Shown here piece after piece: positions 32,299-41,475 of a stretch of 64,000 nt of DNA. The stretch is taken from positions 1 to 64,000 of the forward strand of contig NW_026999458.1 of assembly GCF_037126465.1 (NCBI RefSeq). The letters are read 5' to 3'. Under the pieces are notes generated by a model that had not been told where the DNA came from, ran no database searches, and saw only the letters and a program-made list of their open reading frames with translations. Source of the DNA: Ornithodoros turicata (taxonomy: Eukaryota > Arthropoda > Arachnida > Ixodida > Argasidae). Numbering within the stretch: position 1 is the stretch's first letter; the number at the start of each line of letters is the position of its first letter. The position numbers and the translations under genes are program-made.

Positions 32299-33350
32299 AC
32301 CAGGTCCTCCACTCGAATGTCTGGTGATCCACAATGGTGCCTTCGATCGAAGCCCCTCTTCATAGCCTTCTTGTACACCTGTTGTTCGGCTTCGGTTTTT
32401 ACCTTTTCCTTGAGGGTAATTTTATCTGCGATTCCCAGTTCGCGATCCGCTGGGAGACAACATGCTACCCCGTGAGCTGCAAAGTGTGGGCTACACCCGA
32501 GGCCTACCGTGAACGACCTATTGTGGTGATTAACTGCAGCCTCTAGGCAGCATTTCCACCCGCCCTTGAAATCAGGATACATAGCCATGTATTGCTTGAT
32601 AACGCGGATGACCCGCTCTGCAAGCCCATTGCCCGATGGATGATATGGGGATGACGTCTTCAAAGTGATACCCCTTTGTAAGGCCGATGACTGGAATTTC
32701 TTGCTTGTAAACGCGGCCCCATTGTCTAAAACAATGCACTTCGTGTTACGGAAGCTATCCCGCTCCAGTAATGCCAGGACATTGTTGGTGTCTTCTTTCC
32801 CTGGTTGTGCGGCGACCATCCTCGTACATTCGTCAGTGGCAACTAAGAATGACTGTGTGCGGCCTACACCTTCCGTTTTTTTCTTTAACTCTGCAAAATC
32901 CAGATGAATCGTCTCAAAAGCAATTGTTGCGTGGCGAGTGACAATTGTCATTTGGTCAGGTCTTGGTCTGTACTTGGCCTTGTTTATCTGACACTTCTGG
33001 CAAGTCCTGACGTACTCGCTTCTCTCCATGTGCCCCCAGATGAAGCGTTTGCGCAGCTTGTGGTAGGTCTTCCAGAAGCCATCATGTCCTCCGGACTCGG
33101 GGCTGTCATGGTAGCGGTACAATATTTTGGGAACTAAGGTCTCAGGCACCATGAACCTCCCCTCTACTTGTTGCAGATCCTCGGTGCCCTCCCACAGCTT
33201 CAGATAGTTTGCCTGAAGGACCTCCGCCGATCCGATGTTAGGCAGCCTTGACAACGCGTCGGCATCTGTCAAATGCGGACCTAGTCGATGTATAACCTCG
33301 AAGTCAAGCTGCTGCAGCTCATTAATCCATCGGGCTATCTTCCCTCTTGG
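32299..33350 (-). pseudogene. Gypsy integrase core
   Basis: Zinc-binding H2C2 region (HDSPESGGHDGFWKTYHKL, then CQKCQINK), then the DDE core: LDFAELK (first Asp), VLDNGAAFTS (second Asp), SGNGLAERVIRVIKQ (Glu). The three residues show normal spacing. The domain ends at VEDLVLVKKV, where LINE-C inserted. It is in frame with the upstream RNase H except for a TAA at 33351. Integrase joins cDNA to the chromosome. Confidence 0.88.
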
Positions 33351-33740
33351 CTAAGAAAAACTGAGAAGGTATGTTAATGCCTGATGGTCCGTGAAGAGCT
33401 TAAACGGTTTGCCCTCGAGAAAAGTCCTGAAGTACCGTGATGCCATGATGACAGCAAGCGCTTCCTTTTCCGTCGTCGAATAGTTTATTTCAGCTTTGCT
33501 GAAGGTGTAGGAGTAATATCCTATGACATGCAATTGTTTCACTGCTCGCTCCGAGTCGTGCCGTTGGTACAACACTGCTCCCGTGCCAAAATGGGAAGCG
33601 TCGGTGTTCAGCTCGAAAGGCAGGTCAAAATCAGGAAGCGTGAGAACTGGGTCCGACGTAATAGCTCTCTTCAGGTCGTTATAGGCATCTTCACATTCCG
33701 GTGTCCAAAGGAAAGGGACGTCCTTCTGGGTAAGCCTTGA
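33351..33740 (-). pseudogene. Gypsy RT C-terminus and RNase H
   Basis: Reads DVPFLWTPECEDAYNDLKRA, NTDASHFGTGAVLYQ (RNase H Asp), TFSKAEINYSTTEKEALAVI (Glu) and LFTDHQALTYLL (Asp). This is the tether/RNase H part. A stop at 33351 separates it from GKIARWINELQQL and the integrase. The RT palm with its catalytic Asp pair is missing upstream. Confidence 0.85.
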
Positions 33741-33886
33741 ACTTGGGTAGCTTGTCCCGGGAAAATATTTTCATCCGCTACAACTTTCCTGCTTACAAGG
33801 TTTGCAGAAGGGCCACTGTCAACAACTGCTTGCGCCTTTCTTCCATTTATGGACACAGGTATGTAGAGAAGTCCGGTATCAGTCAA
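33741..33886 (-). pseudogene. Gypsy aspartic protease fragment
   Basis: Contains LLYIPVSINGRKAQAVVDSG followed by PSANLVSR. DSG is the protease active-site triad in place of the common DTG. After about 45 residues the text jumps into the RT C-terminus, marking a large deletion with its joint near 33738. Confidence 0.7.
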
Positions 33887-33936
33887 AAAGACAGTCTTTA
33901 ATTTTTTCGTTGGGTGGGACTGTTCACCCTCATTTA

Positions 33937-35150
33937 TTAGTTTTTTGGCTCCTTAAGGTCGTGAATCTCCTGTTGCAATCTTTCCACCATTTCAACAGTT
34001 GCTGCTTGCGCGGTACGGGAGCTGGCGCCGGTACCGTCAAATGAAAGCCTGCCCTGGTCAACCCTCCTTACCAAAGGCGGCGCGGTGGGCAAGCTCATGG
34101 ACAGTTCCTTCAGATACTGCAGAAGCTCTTCTACCGTCTTCGGTGCTTTTATCTGCACCTGTTTCTGTGTGTCGCGAGGCAAACCGTGGACGATAAGTGC
34201 AATGGTAGAGTCCGACGAAAGCTTGGGGTCAGCTAGTTGTAACAGCCGCCGCTTTTCGTAAAAATAATCCAGGACGTTTCCTGAGCGAAATTTGTAAAAC
34301 ACTGCTCGGTCCCACTTGTCAACAGCATTTTCTCCGAAGGAAACCAAGAAGCTGTCTTTCCAATCTTTCCAAGGTTGAGTGGCATGCTGTAGTATCCGAA
34401 GTTCATACCACTTCTTTGCGATGCCGGTTAAGTGCAAACGGAGGTTGCTGATACGGTCTTCATCTGTTTCCCAGAGGTTCTTGCCACACGCGTACTCGAA
34501 GAACTCCATCCAAGCCTCCGGGCAAGCCGTTTTTCCATCGAAGGGATCGGGCTTGACCAATTCTGTCCGGGACACCAAGGTAGAAATTTGGGGTAGTTGG
34601 TACATAGCCATGAGTAAAATCTTGCAGCCAAAGAGAGGACGAAGACACAACGGTAGAAACACACAACAGCGGAACTGCAGTTCCGCTGTTGTGTGTTTCT
34701 ACCGTTGTGTCTTCGTCCTCTCTTTGGCTGCAAGATTTTACTCATGGCTGTCCGGGACGTCCGTTGTTCTAGCTTGCTCGCTAACAGAGTGGCAATCACT
34801 TGCTGCGTCTGGGCGAGCTGCTGTAGGACTGCGGTGAGATTTGTGTCCTCTGCTGCAGGCTTATCCACTGGCGGAGGAAGCACGCGAGGCTTAACCAAAA
34901 GCTCCTGCACAACCACCATTTTCATATTCACTTTCACGGTGCCCTTCTTTAGAAGCGTAGCAGAGTCCATTTGGGTCTTGCTCGTTATGTACTCGAGGAG
35001 GGCCTTCCCGCAGAATGACGAAGGGAGAGCTTCTCGCTGTTCATCTTGAACGTTGTAGGCGGTGACGACAATCTTCGCGTCACAGCCTTTATCAAAGAAG
35101 AACTCGACCCACATTTCAGTAGTTGTGCTCCCAATCCTGTCGGCTGCGCC
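33937..35150 (-). pseudogene. Gypsy Gag, interrupted by a palindrome
   Basis: The N-terminal part (35150-34750) reads IGSTTTEMWVEFFFDKGCDA, then ALLEYITSKTQMDSATLLKK and a Pro-rich stretch. After the palindrome the capsid-like part continues: PDPFDGKTACPEAWMEFFEY, RLHLTGIAKKWYELR, DWKDSFLVSFGEN, RSGNVLDYFYEKRRLLQLAD, ALIVHGLPRD. This is the typical retrotransposon Gag pattern. No zinc knuckle remains before the protease. Gag would form the particle shell. Confidence 0.8.
34606..34749. repeat. Perfect 144-bp palindrome
   Basis: Arms of 72 bp (AGCCATGAGTAAAATCTTGC…GAACTG / CAGTTC…GCAAGATTTTACTCATGGCT) meet at CTG|CAG with no spacer and no mismatch that I can find. It interrupts the gypsy Gag frame. 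There is no gene inside. Confidence 0.95.
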
Positions 35151-35153
35151 AAA
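35136..35153 (-). other. Candidate primer-binding site
   Basis: On the minus strand TGGCGCAGCCGACAGGAT begins about two bases after the LTR end. TGG at this place fits the CCA end of a tRNA primer; the tRNA cannot be named. Confidence 0.45.
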
Positions 35154-35155
35154 AT

Positions 35156-35311
35156 TGTAATGTTCCAAACTATATCGTGGGGAAACCCAAGTCGAACGAT
35201 TTATTCCGCGGTCACCGTTACCCCGTCACCCTCGGAATGTCCCCCTCTTCTTCCCCTCTCCCGCCGTCATACCTTGTCCTCGTCTTTCCCTCGTCCCACC
35301 ACTATATTACA
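35156..35311 (-). repeat. Candidate gypsy LTR, 156 bp
   Basis: Starts TGTAAT and ends ATTACA (inverted ends with TG…CA). It lies directly upstream of the primer-binding-like site and Gag. It is short for a gypsy LTR and no partner was found, so the limits rest on the ends alone. Confidence 0.5.
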
Positions 35312-37351
35312 ACCATCATCACTGGCTCTGAGGCAGAGATCTGGTGTGGTGGGCACATCAGTGAGGCATTGATCGAGGCATTGATAGCTTTAAGCACACT
35401 CTGGTAGTGGTCCAGCATGACATTCTGAACAAAAGATCAGGATAGCTCTCATTCACTCACAATTTTAAACAAATTGACATATCATGCGTCGATCATATTA
35501 CGCAAACGGATTAAAGGGAATAATTTATTCACTTCGGAAGTTTCTTTTTCTTTTTATTTAGAATGACTACAAAAACGAACCTTGAGCTGAAGTCCTCCAG
35601 CATTCCAGTTTTGTAGGCACGCAGGAGTTGGAAAGCACAGCTGCAGCACGCAGTCGTCCTGAGAAATGGTTATATTTCGTTTGATGTCAAATACACGATA
35701 CATATGATTCCACACTTTACTGAACCATATTTTCACCAAAACGTACTCCATTATCCTAAAAGCAACGCAAAAACCACAATGGATCACTGAAATCGAAACT
35801 ATGTGATGCTGCGCTGCTAAGTTTCGAGAGAAGCCTTCTAGAACGGTGTCATTCATGTTGAAAAGCATGTATGAGTAACGTTTATCAATGCGAGGAATAC
35901 CACACGAAGAAATAGCACTTACCCCTCGATGAATCGCTTAAAAATGTCGGAATTCCTCGAAAGTTTCGGGAGCACGGCCGGATACATTCGTTACTCACAG
36001 TGAGGGTGACGGGGACTCCGACAGTGCAAACACGGCTGGATGATCAAGGAACATCATTGGCCAGATTCGAAACTGTGGGTCACGTGATTGCAACACTCGG
36101 CGCCTGACAGCCTGGGAAGAGAAATCCGTTGCAGCAGATAGGTCATGTGACTGACTACGTGAAGTGATCAGATCAGCATCGGGGAGCGATCCTATATTTT
36201 GGTCACATGAACAAGATCAGTCCAGACCGGAAAATGATGAGACCAGCATCGGGGAGCGATCCTATATTATTGTTTACATGACCAAAAGCAGACCAGACCG
36301 GGAAATGATCAGGGCACCGTCGGGGGACGACCTTATGAACACCACTCCATTGACGAGCCCTAGGGGGGCGCCATTCTCTGCATACTAATTGATCACGGCG
36401 ACACCTTGCGGCTCACATTCTTCCTCCATGCTGGACACCTGGACTGTTGGAAGTTCTCGCATCGCCATTGCCTCGTTGTGTTTACCCCTCATTGTTTTCT
36501 CGTTTGTTTAGTTCATTATATCGTCATTATACTTGTTAAAACTTGTTGCCTTTACCTTCCTGCTTCATTTCAGTGTTAAGATAATTGTGAACTACCGTGT
36601 AAAGAGTCTTTTTTTTTTTTTTTTGCGGCTATTCGCGGTGGTATGGAGACCCAGTCGTCGGCGCCGTCGACTTCAGGGACTACACTCATGACTGGAAGTG
36701 AGGGGCTTGAATCGTCGCTTTTTTCTACCTACCACGACGTGTGGGATTTGGTTGTCATAGCTTAATGTTGTGGAACTGGCTTGGGGTGTTTACATAGGAT
36801 GTTCCTTCGCGGAGACTGATCGCTTCACAAGGAGAGCGATAAGAGCAAAACGAGAGTGCTACATTTCTGCTACCTGAGCTGCGAACAGGTGCTATATAAC
36901 AAGTAGCATCACTTTGTAACTCCAGAAGTGCGCTTGGAAACCCCAGTTTTCTTTTGTCGCTCTTACGTGTAGCGCCCTCTTTGCAGTTAAAACACAAGGG
37001 CAGCGTATGTATTCGACACAATGCGTCCGTTATTATGCGTCCGATACAACTGCATGCCCACGGCCTCCCTGTACCAAAAAATAAAAAGAAGCGGTACACA
37101 GGCCAGCTGAATAGAACAAACAAAAAGTCAAGCATCCAAACTTCATAAATTAAAACGAGCATTTGGGCAAAGCCCACCTCGGGCGCAGAGAGATGAAGGA
37201 ACTGCTTCCCATTTGAGTTGTTAAATTTGCATGCTCCATCCTTCGGACATTCTCTTGCCTGGGCTATGGGCTTCATTATAAAAGAGCAGATAACTGTTTG
37301 ACGGAGTTCCTGCCACTGAGACGTACATTGCTAACGAAATTTACTTGCAAT
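35312..37351. other. 2-kb stretch without a recognised gene
   Basis: Contains a 104-codon minus frame (35868-35554) and, just upstream on the minus strand, a short frame (MYPAVLPKLSRNSDIFKRFI) followed by GTAAGT near 35924 that could be an exon end. Neither is recognisable. A T-run of 16 is at about 36609-36624. The tandem repeat at 36166 is listed separately. The SWIM exon starts at the end. Confidence 0.5.
36166..36336. repeat. Tandem repeat, ~71-bp unit, 2.4 copies
   Basis: Units start at 36166, 36236 and 36307 (GATCAG…/GATGAG…/GATCAG…), each with GCATCGGGGAGCGATCCTAT or a decayed form. Confidence 0.85.
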
Positions 37352-37913
37352 CCTAGACGGCCAGCACTATACACCCATTCTGACCACATCACTAGCTGGA
37401 GCGACGACATCAAGCTATGGCCAAATGTTACCTCCGGAGACATCGTCTATTACCTCATCAACTCCAAGGTGTGTGACCTGCAGGAAGTGAAGGCATACAA
37501 GAGCCTCGAATCCTACAGATATTTGCAAAGTGGATGGGTTGGCAAGTTACTGGCGCACAAAATTGATGAGGACACCGCTTACGTGAAGGGCGAAGTGAGG
37601 CCATCGCAAGCAGTGAAAAATAAGCCTCAAAGAGCATGGAGCCGTGCAAGGTACAGTGGTGTGGTCCTGACAGGTGGATGCACATGCATGGCTGGCCAAG
37701 CTAAAGTGTGCAGCCACGTTGGAGCTCTGTTATGGAAAATAGATCTTGCGGTCTGCAAGGGACTAACAGGCATCACATGCACGGACAGAGCAGTCGAGTG
37801 GAATCGGGGTACAAAACGAAATGTGGAGCCAGCTGTGCTGCAAGACATCACATTCAAAATGCAGAGGAGGACAGTTGATGCTGATTCAGCACATGACAAA
37901 GGAAGGACAGACC

Positions 37914-37926
37914 TAAATAGCCCAAT
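37914..37926. repeat. Target-site duplication of the LINE-F/G composite, left
   Basis: TAAATAGCCCAAT, matched at 40276-40288. Confidence 0.9.
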
Positions 37927-40275
37927 TGGCGGTACGGTATTGTTCGAGACTTGTATGCAATGGGACTTCGCGGTCGCATGCTGCGCTGTATTTTGAACTT
38001 CCTCGAAGGGAGAACCTTCAGAGTCCAGGTGGGAACAACACTGTCCCGACCATTTGTACAGGAGAATGGTGTCCCACAGGGGTCAGTTCTAAGTGTCACT
38101 CTCTTTATCGTGAAAATGAACTCAATAGCAAAAGTAATTCCTCCTTCTATTAAGTACTCGTTGTACGTTGATGACGTGCAGATTTCCTATTGCTCTTCAA
38201 ATGTGTCTGCATGCGAGCGCCAGCTCCAGCTGGCAATCAACAGGTTAGTGAAGTGGTCAAATGAAAATGGCTTTCAGTTCTCTCCTGAAAAGACTGTTTG
38301 TGTCCACTTTTCGAGGCTTCGGGGAGTTTTCCCTGAGCCAGTTTTGAAGTTGCGCAGTCACCCAATTAATGTACAGCCTGAGCACAAATTTCTCGGGCTT
38401 ATCTTTGACAAAAAACTGACATTTCTGCCACACATGAAACAACTCAAGAATAAGTGCATTAAATCCCTTAGCATTCTAAAGGTACTTTCACACCGGTCCT
38501 GGGGAGCAGATCGCGAAGTACTGAATCGCATCTACATCTCCACTGTCCTTTCTAGATTGGACTATGGATGCGCTGTTTATGGGTCGGCTCGACCAACTGC
38601 TTTGAAGATACTCGATCCGATACATCACCAGGGACTACGCTTAGTCCTTGGCGCATTCAGAACATCGCCAGTGGAGAGTTTGTATGTCGAGTCGAACCAC
38701 TGGTCACTCGCAAGACGGAGGTTTTTTCTTAGCGCCACATATGCACTTAGGGTTCGGTGTTACCCCCAACATCCAGCGCTCGAATGTGTGCAGGACACTC
38801 AATACAAGCAACAATTTTTGAATAAACCGTCACAATCACTTCCTTTTTGTATGCGCATCTCTCAGGAAGTTAAACGATGCAACTTTGCTGAATACGATTA
38901 CAAGGTAATGGAATTTAAGCAAAGGCTGCCTCCATGGCATCCACCTCCAAGTTTCAACAAGTCACTAACAAAATTCAAGAAATCTGACACCTCACAGGCT
39001 GTTTTGTTACAAGAATTCCTTCATCTTCGAGAAAGCTTCAGCAAGCACACAGAGTTTTACACTGACGGTTCAAAAACCAGCTCAGGGGTTTCGTGCGCCA
39101 TGGTTACGGGTTCACACACGAGCTCACACCGTCTCAGAACCAGCATGGCTATTTTTACCGCAGAACTGTATGCGATAATTTTAGCACTCAAGTACATATT
39201 GAACAATGAAATTACATCATCTGTAGTGTATACAGACTCTCTGAGCTCACTGCAAGCTATTTGCAACTTGCACCCAACTAAGGATTTGCTTGTTCACCAT
39301 GCGAGGTGTTTAGCGAGTATGATCTCGGAGAGGTCTTACAACCTGATGTTCTGCTGGGTACCCAGCCATGTCGGGATACCTGGTAATGAGAAAGCCGATA
39401 GTGTTGCCACAAGTGCACTAACTGAAGATATAACCCCTCTTGAGGCCCCGATGCAGGATATTAGACGGGCATTAAGAAACGTCATCAATGATCAGTGGCA
39501 GATATTTTGGGACACGCAGGATAAAAATAAGTTACATTCTGTCAAGCCTAATCTCGGGAGAAACTTATCTCCACTTCCAAACCGTCTGCATGAGGTGGTA
39601 CATTGTCGGCTAAGGTTGGGTCACACATTCCTTACTCACGGGTACTTGTTGCGGCGTGAGGACGCCCCGGAGTGTGACCACTGCGGGGGGACGCTTTCTG
39701 TTATGCACATCCTCATTACATGTCCATCCTATGAAGATGTTCGTCGACGTCACTTCTATCGATTTTACAGATATTGTTTACCGTTTCACCCGGCCCTTTT
39801 GCTGGGTGATGAGGCTGAAGTACCTTTTACAGCTGTGTTTGAATATTTCAAGGACATCCAGCTAATTGGTCTCTTGTGATCTCATACTGTTATTTTAGTC
39901 ATTTTATCATATGTGGTAACTGTCTCCGGTAGTTCTTAAATAATCATCTCTGATTTTACGTTTGCCATCGTACATACCATTGCTTGGCGCTCTATAGCCT
40001 TAGTAGCTTTTGCGCCAATAAACCCTAATTATCATCATCATCCTTTTCATCCAGCTCTTTTACTGGGTGATGAACCTCTTGTTCAATTTGAGAACGTTTT
40101 TAAGTTTTTTAGAGACGTCGGCATACTCGACAAGTTGTAAATTTTTAATCCCGTTTGTTCTTTTATCTATGCTACCTTGTGGGTTTAAATAAATCACTAC
40201 AATTTTAACTTTCACCAAGCTTGGCGCATTATGACCTTCGTTGTCGCTGCGCCAAAAAAATCCCAATCATCATCA
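37927..40275 (+). mobile_element. LINE-F joined to the 3' end of LINE-G
   Basis: 37927-40038 is a 5'-truncated LINE (RT from motif A onward, RNase H, hairpin 39985-40017, ATC tail). 40041-40275 is the last ~235 bp of another LINE, near-identical to the LINE-D end at 51078-51340, with its own hairpin (40222-40254) and tail. One 13-bp duplication flanks both, so they arrived together. Confidence 0.85.
37951..39879 (+). CDS. LINE-F ORF2 C-terminal two-thirds, open
   Basis: 642 codons without a break: GRMLRCILNFLEGRTFRVQV, NGVPQGSVLSVTLF (RT motif B), LYVDDVQIS (motif C), thumb (LSHRSWGADREVLNRIYIST), RNase H (FYTDGSKTSSGV, AELYAIILAL, VYTDSLSSL, FCWVPSHVGIPGNEKADSVA) and the C-terminal Cys/His block (CDHCGGTLSVMHILITC). 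The truncation point lies just before the first ATG. The endonuclease and RT motif A are absent, so it is not active by itself. The unbroken frame indicates a recent insertion. Confidence 0.9.
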   Translation: MYAMGLRGRMLRCILNFLEGRTFRVQVGTTLSRPFVQENGVPQGSVLSVTLFIVKMNSIAKVIPPSIKYSLYVDDVQISYCSSNVSACERQLQLAINRLVKWSNENGFQFSPEKTVCVHFSRLRGVFPEPVLKLRSHPINVQPEHKFLGLIFDKKLTFLPHMKQLKNKCIKSLSILKVLSHRSWGADREVLNRIYISTVLSRLDYGCAVYGSARPTALKILDPIHHQGLRLVLGAFRTSPVESLYVESNHWSLARRRFFLSATYALRVRCYPQHPALECVQDTQYKQQFLNKPSQSLPFCMRISQEVKRCNFAEYDYKVMEFKQRLPPWHPPPSFNKSLTKFKKSDTSQAVLLQEFLHLRESFSKHTEFYTDGSKTSSGVSCAMVTGSHTSSHRLRTSMAIFTAELYAIILALKYILNNEITSSVVYTDSLSSLQAICNLHPTKDLLVHHARCLASMISERSYNLMFCWVPSHVGIPGNEKADSVATSALTEDITPLEAPMQDIRRALRNVINDQWQIFWDTQDKNKLHSVKPNLGRNLSPLPNRLHEVVHCRLRLGHTFLTHGYLLRREDAPECDHCGGTLSVMHILITCPSYEDVRRRHFYRFYRYCLPFHPALLLGDEAEVPFTAVFEYFKDIQLIGLL

Positions 40276-40288
40276 TAAATAGCCCAAT
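40276..40288. repeat. Target-site duplication of the LINE-F/G composite, right
   Basis: TAAATAGCCCAAT, identical to 37914-37926. Confidence 0.9.
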
Positions 40289-40350
40289 GGATGCCAAGGC
40301 CTTCCAGGAGTTCGAGACTTCTCCCTTCTCCTCTGTCTTTAATGTGCAAG

Positions 40351-41050
40351 GTATTCCGATCCATTCCACATTGTTCGACCATGCATGAGATATTTGTATT
40401 CTTTCACTGAATACAGAGCACTTCTCAAAAAGCAATAAAAGGGAATTGGAGGTTGTCCTTGTGGCAACCGTATTGTAGCACTGTCTTTGTCGTTTCTTTC
40501 TTTTTTTTTCGTTTTCTTTCCTTTTTTCCTTTTTTCGTTTTCTTCCCTCTTTTTCGTTTCTTTCCCTTTTTTTCGTTTCTTTCTTTTTTTCTTTTCTTTC
40601 CTTTTTTCGTTTTCTCTCTATTTTTTCGTTTTCTTTCCTCTATTTCGTTTTCTCCCTTTTTTCGCTTTCTTTCTTTCGTTTTTCTCGTTTTCTTTCTTGC
40701 CGCCTTCTTTCCTTTCGTTTTCTTCCTATCTTTTCGTCCCCTTTCCTTTTCCGTTCCTCTTTACGAAAGGAATAGCAAGTCGGCCTTTGCCTGACTAACC
40801 TTTCCTTGTTTTTTTTTTTCTCAATAAACATATCCCCCCCCCCACTGTCTTTGTGAAGTGCTCTGTATTGAATAACAAGACTGACTGCATGAAGTGAGAG
40901 AAGTACTAGAGGATGTTGGTTAGCATGGAACATGATGAAAGAACATAAAAAACAAAGACAGCCGGGGAAGGAAGTGCAACAAATTTGCATTTCATTCATC
41001 ATATTTGGCTAGCAACGTAGTCACTTGCATTAAGAGTAGTGTCATGATAT
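40351..41050. other. Presumed intron with pyrimidine-rich low complexity
   Basis: Holds a 300-bp C/T-rich tract (about 40478-40770), then CTCAATAAACATATCC near 40820. A 15-bp inverted pair (AATACAGAGCACTTC near 40412 and its complement near 40856) brackets this block, which may mark a small inserted element. No coding sequence. Confidence 0.6.
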
Positions 41051-41231
41051 AATAATAATAATTTTTATTAGTGCCCAAGAACGGCCGCTAAGGCCTTGGT
41101 GTTGGCGCACACAATACACATAACTGAAAGTGGATACAATACAGACATAAACGCACAAATAATTATGTACAGACATATATATAATACATATACAGTGGGA
41201 TACAAACAGAGGTACATTACAAACATAACAG

Positions 41232-41391
41232 GCATACGTACTTACATATTTACAGACAAATATACCACGCAGTACACGCGATGAAATATCAGCAACAAAA
41301 CTACATGAGACGCATACGTACTTACATATTTACAGACAAGTATACCAGGCAGTACATGCAATGAAATATCAGCAACAAAACTACAATACAT
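41232..41391. repeat. Two ~79-bp tandem copies in the CR1-like 3' UTR
   Basis: CATACGTACTTACATATTTA occurs at 41233 and 41312 with the following ~60 bp repeated at about 95% identity. Confidence 0.9.
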
Positions 41392-41475
41392 AGATTACGC
41401 GCAGCACATAAGTTATAAGATGGAATGAGACGATATACTGTACAAAACAAAGGAAAGAATATCACGATTGAAAAT

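Larger units (their letters stand above)
32299..35311 (-). mobile_element. Ty3/gypsy LTR retrotransposon, internally deleted, minus strand
   Basis: In minus order: LTR (35311-35156), primer-binding site, Gag, protease, C-terminal RT, RNase H and integrase core. Integrase continues beyond LINE-C at 26348. The catalytic part of RT is deleted. A perfect 144-bp palindrome sits in Gag. No second LTR was found, so the element is a broken relic. Confidence 0.85.
37352..40350 (+). pseudogene. SWIM-type zinc-finger exon of a SWIM-YqaJ gene, split by LINE-F/G
   Basis: An acceptor-like CAATCCTAG precedes 37352. The coding text TSWSDDIKLWPNVTSGDIVY, SLESYRYLQSGWVGKLL leads to the SWIM motif CTCMAGQAKVCSHVGALLW (CxC…CxH). 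At 37926 the frame is cut by a LINE composite. After the duplicated site (40276-40288) it resumes in frame as DAKAFQEFETSPFSSVFNVQ and meets a GT donor at 40351. SWIM domains bind DNA or protein. The product would continue into the YqaJ nuclease at 43554. No known promoter or first exon could be identified. Confidence 0.75.

Noticed and set aside
35554..35868. 104-codon minus frame as a gene
   Set aside because: No recognisable domain, no codon or motif support; mentioned only within the unassigned stretch.
40453..40798. Phe/Ser-rich frames on the plus strand
   Set aside because: They are translations of a C/T-rich low-complexity tract.
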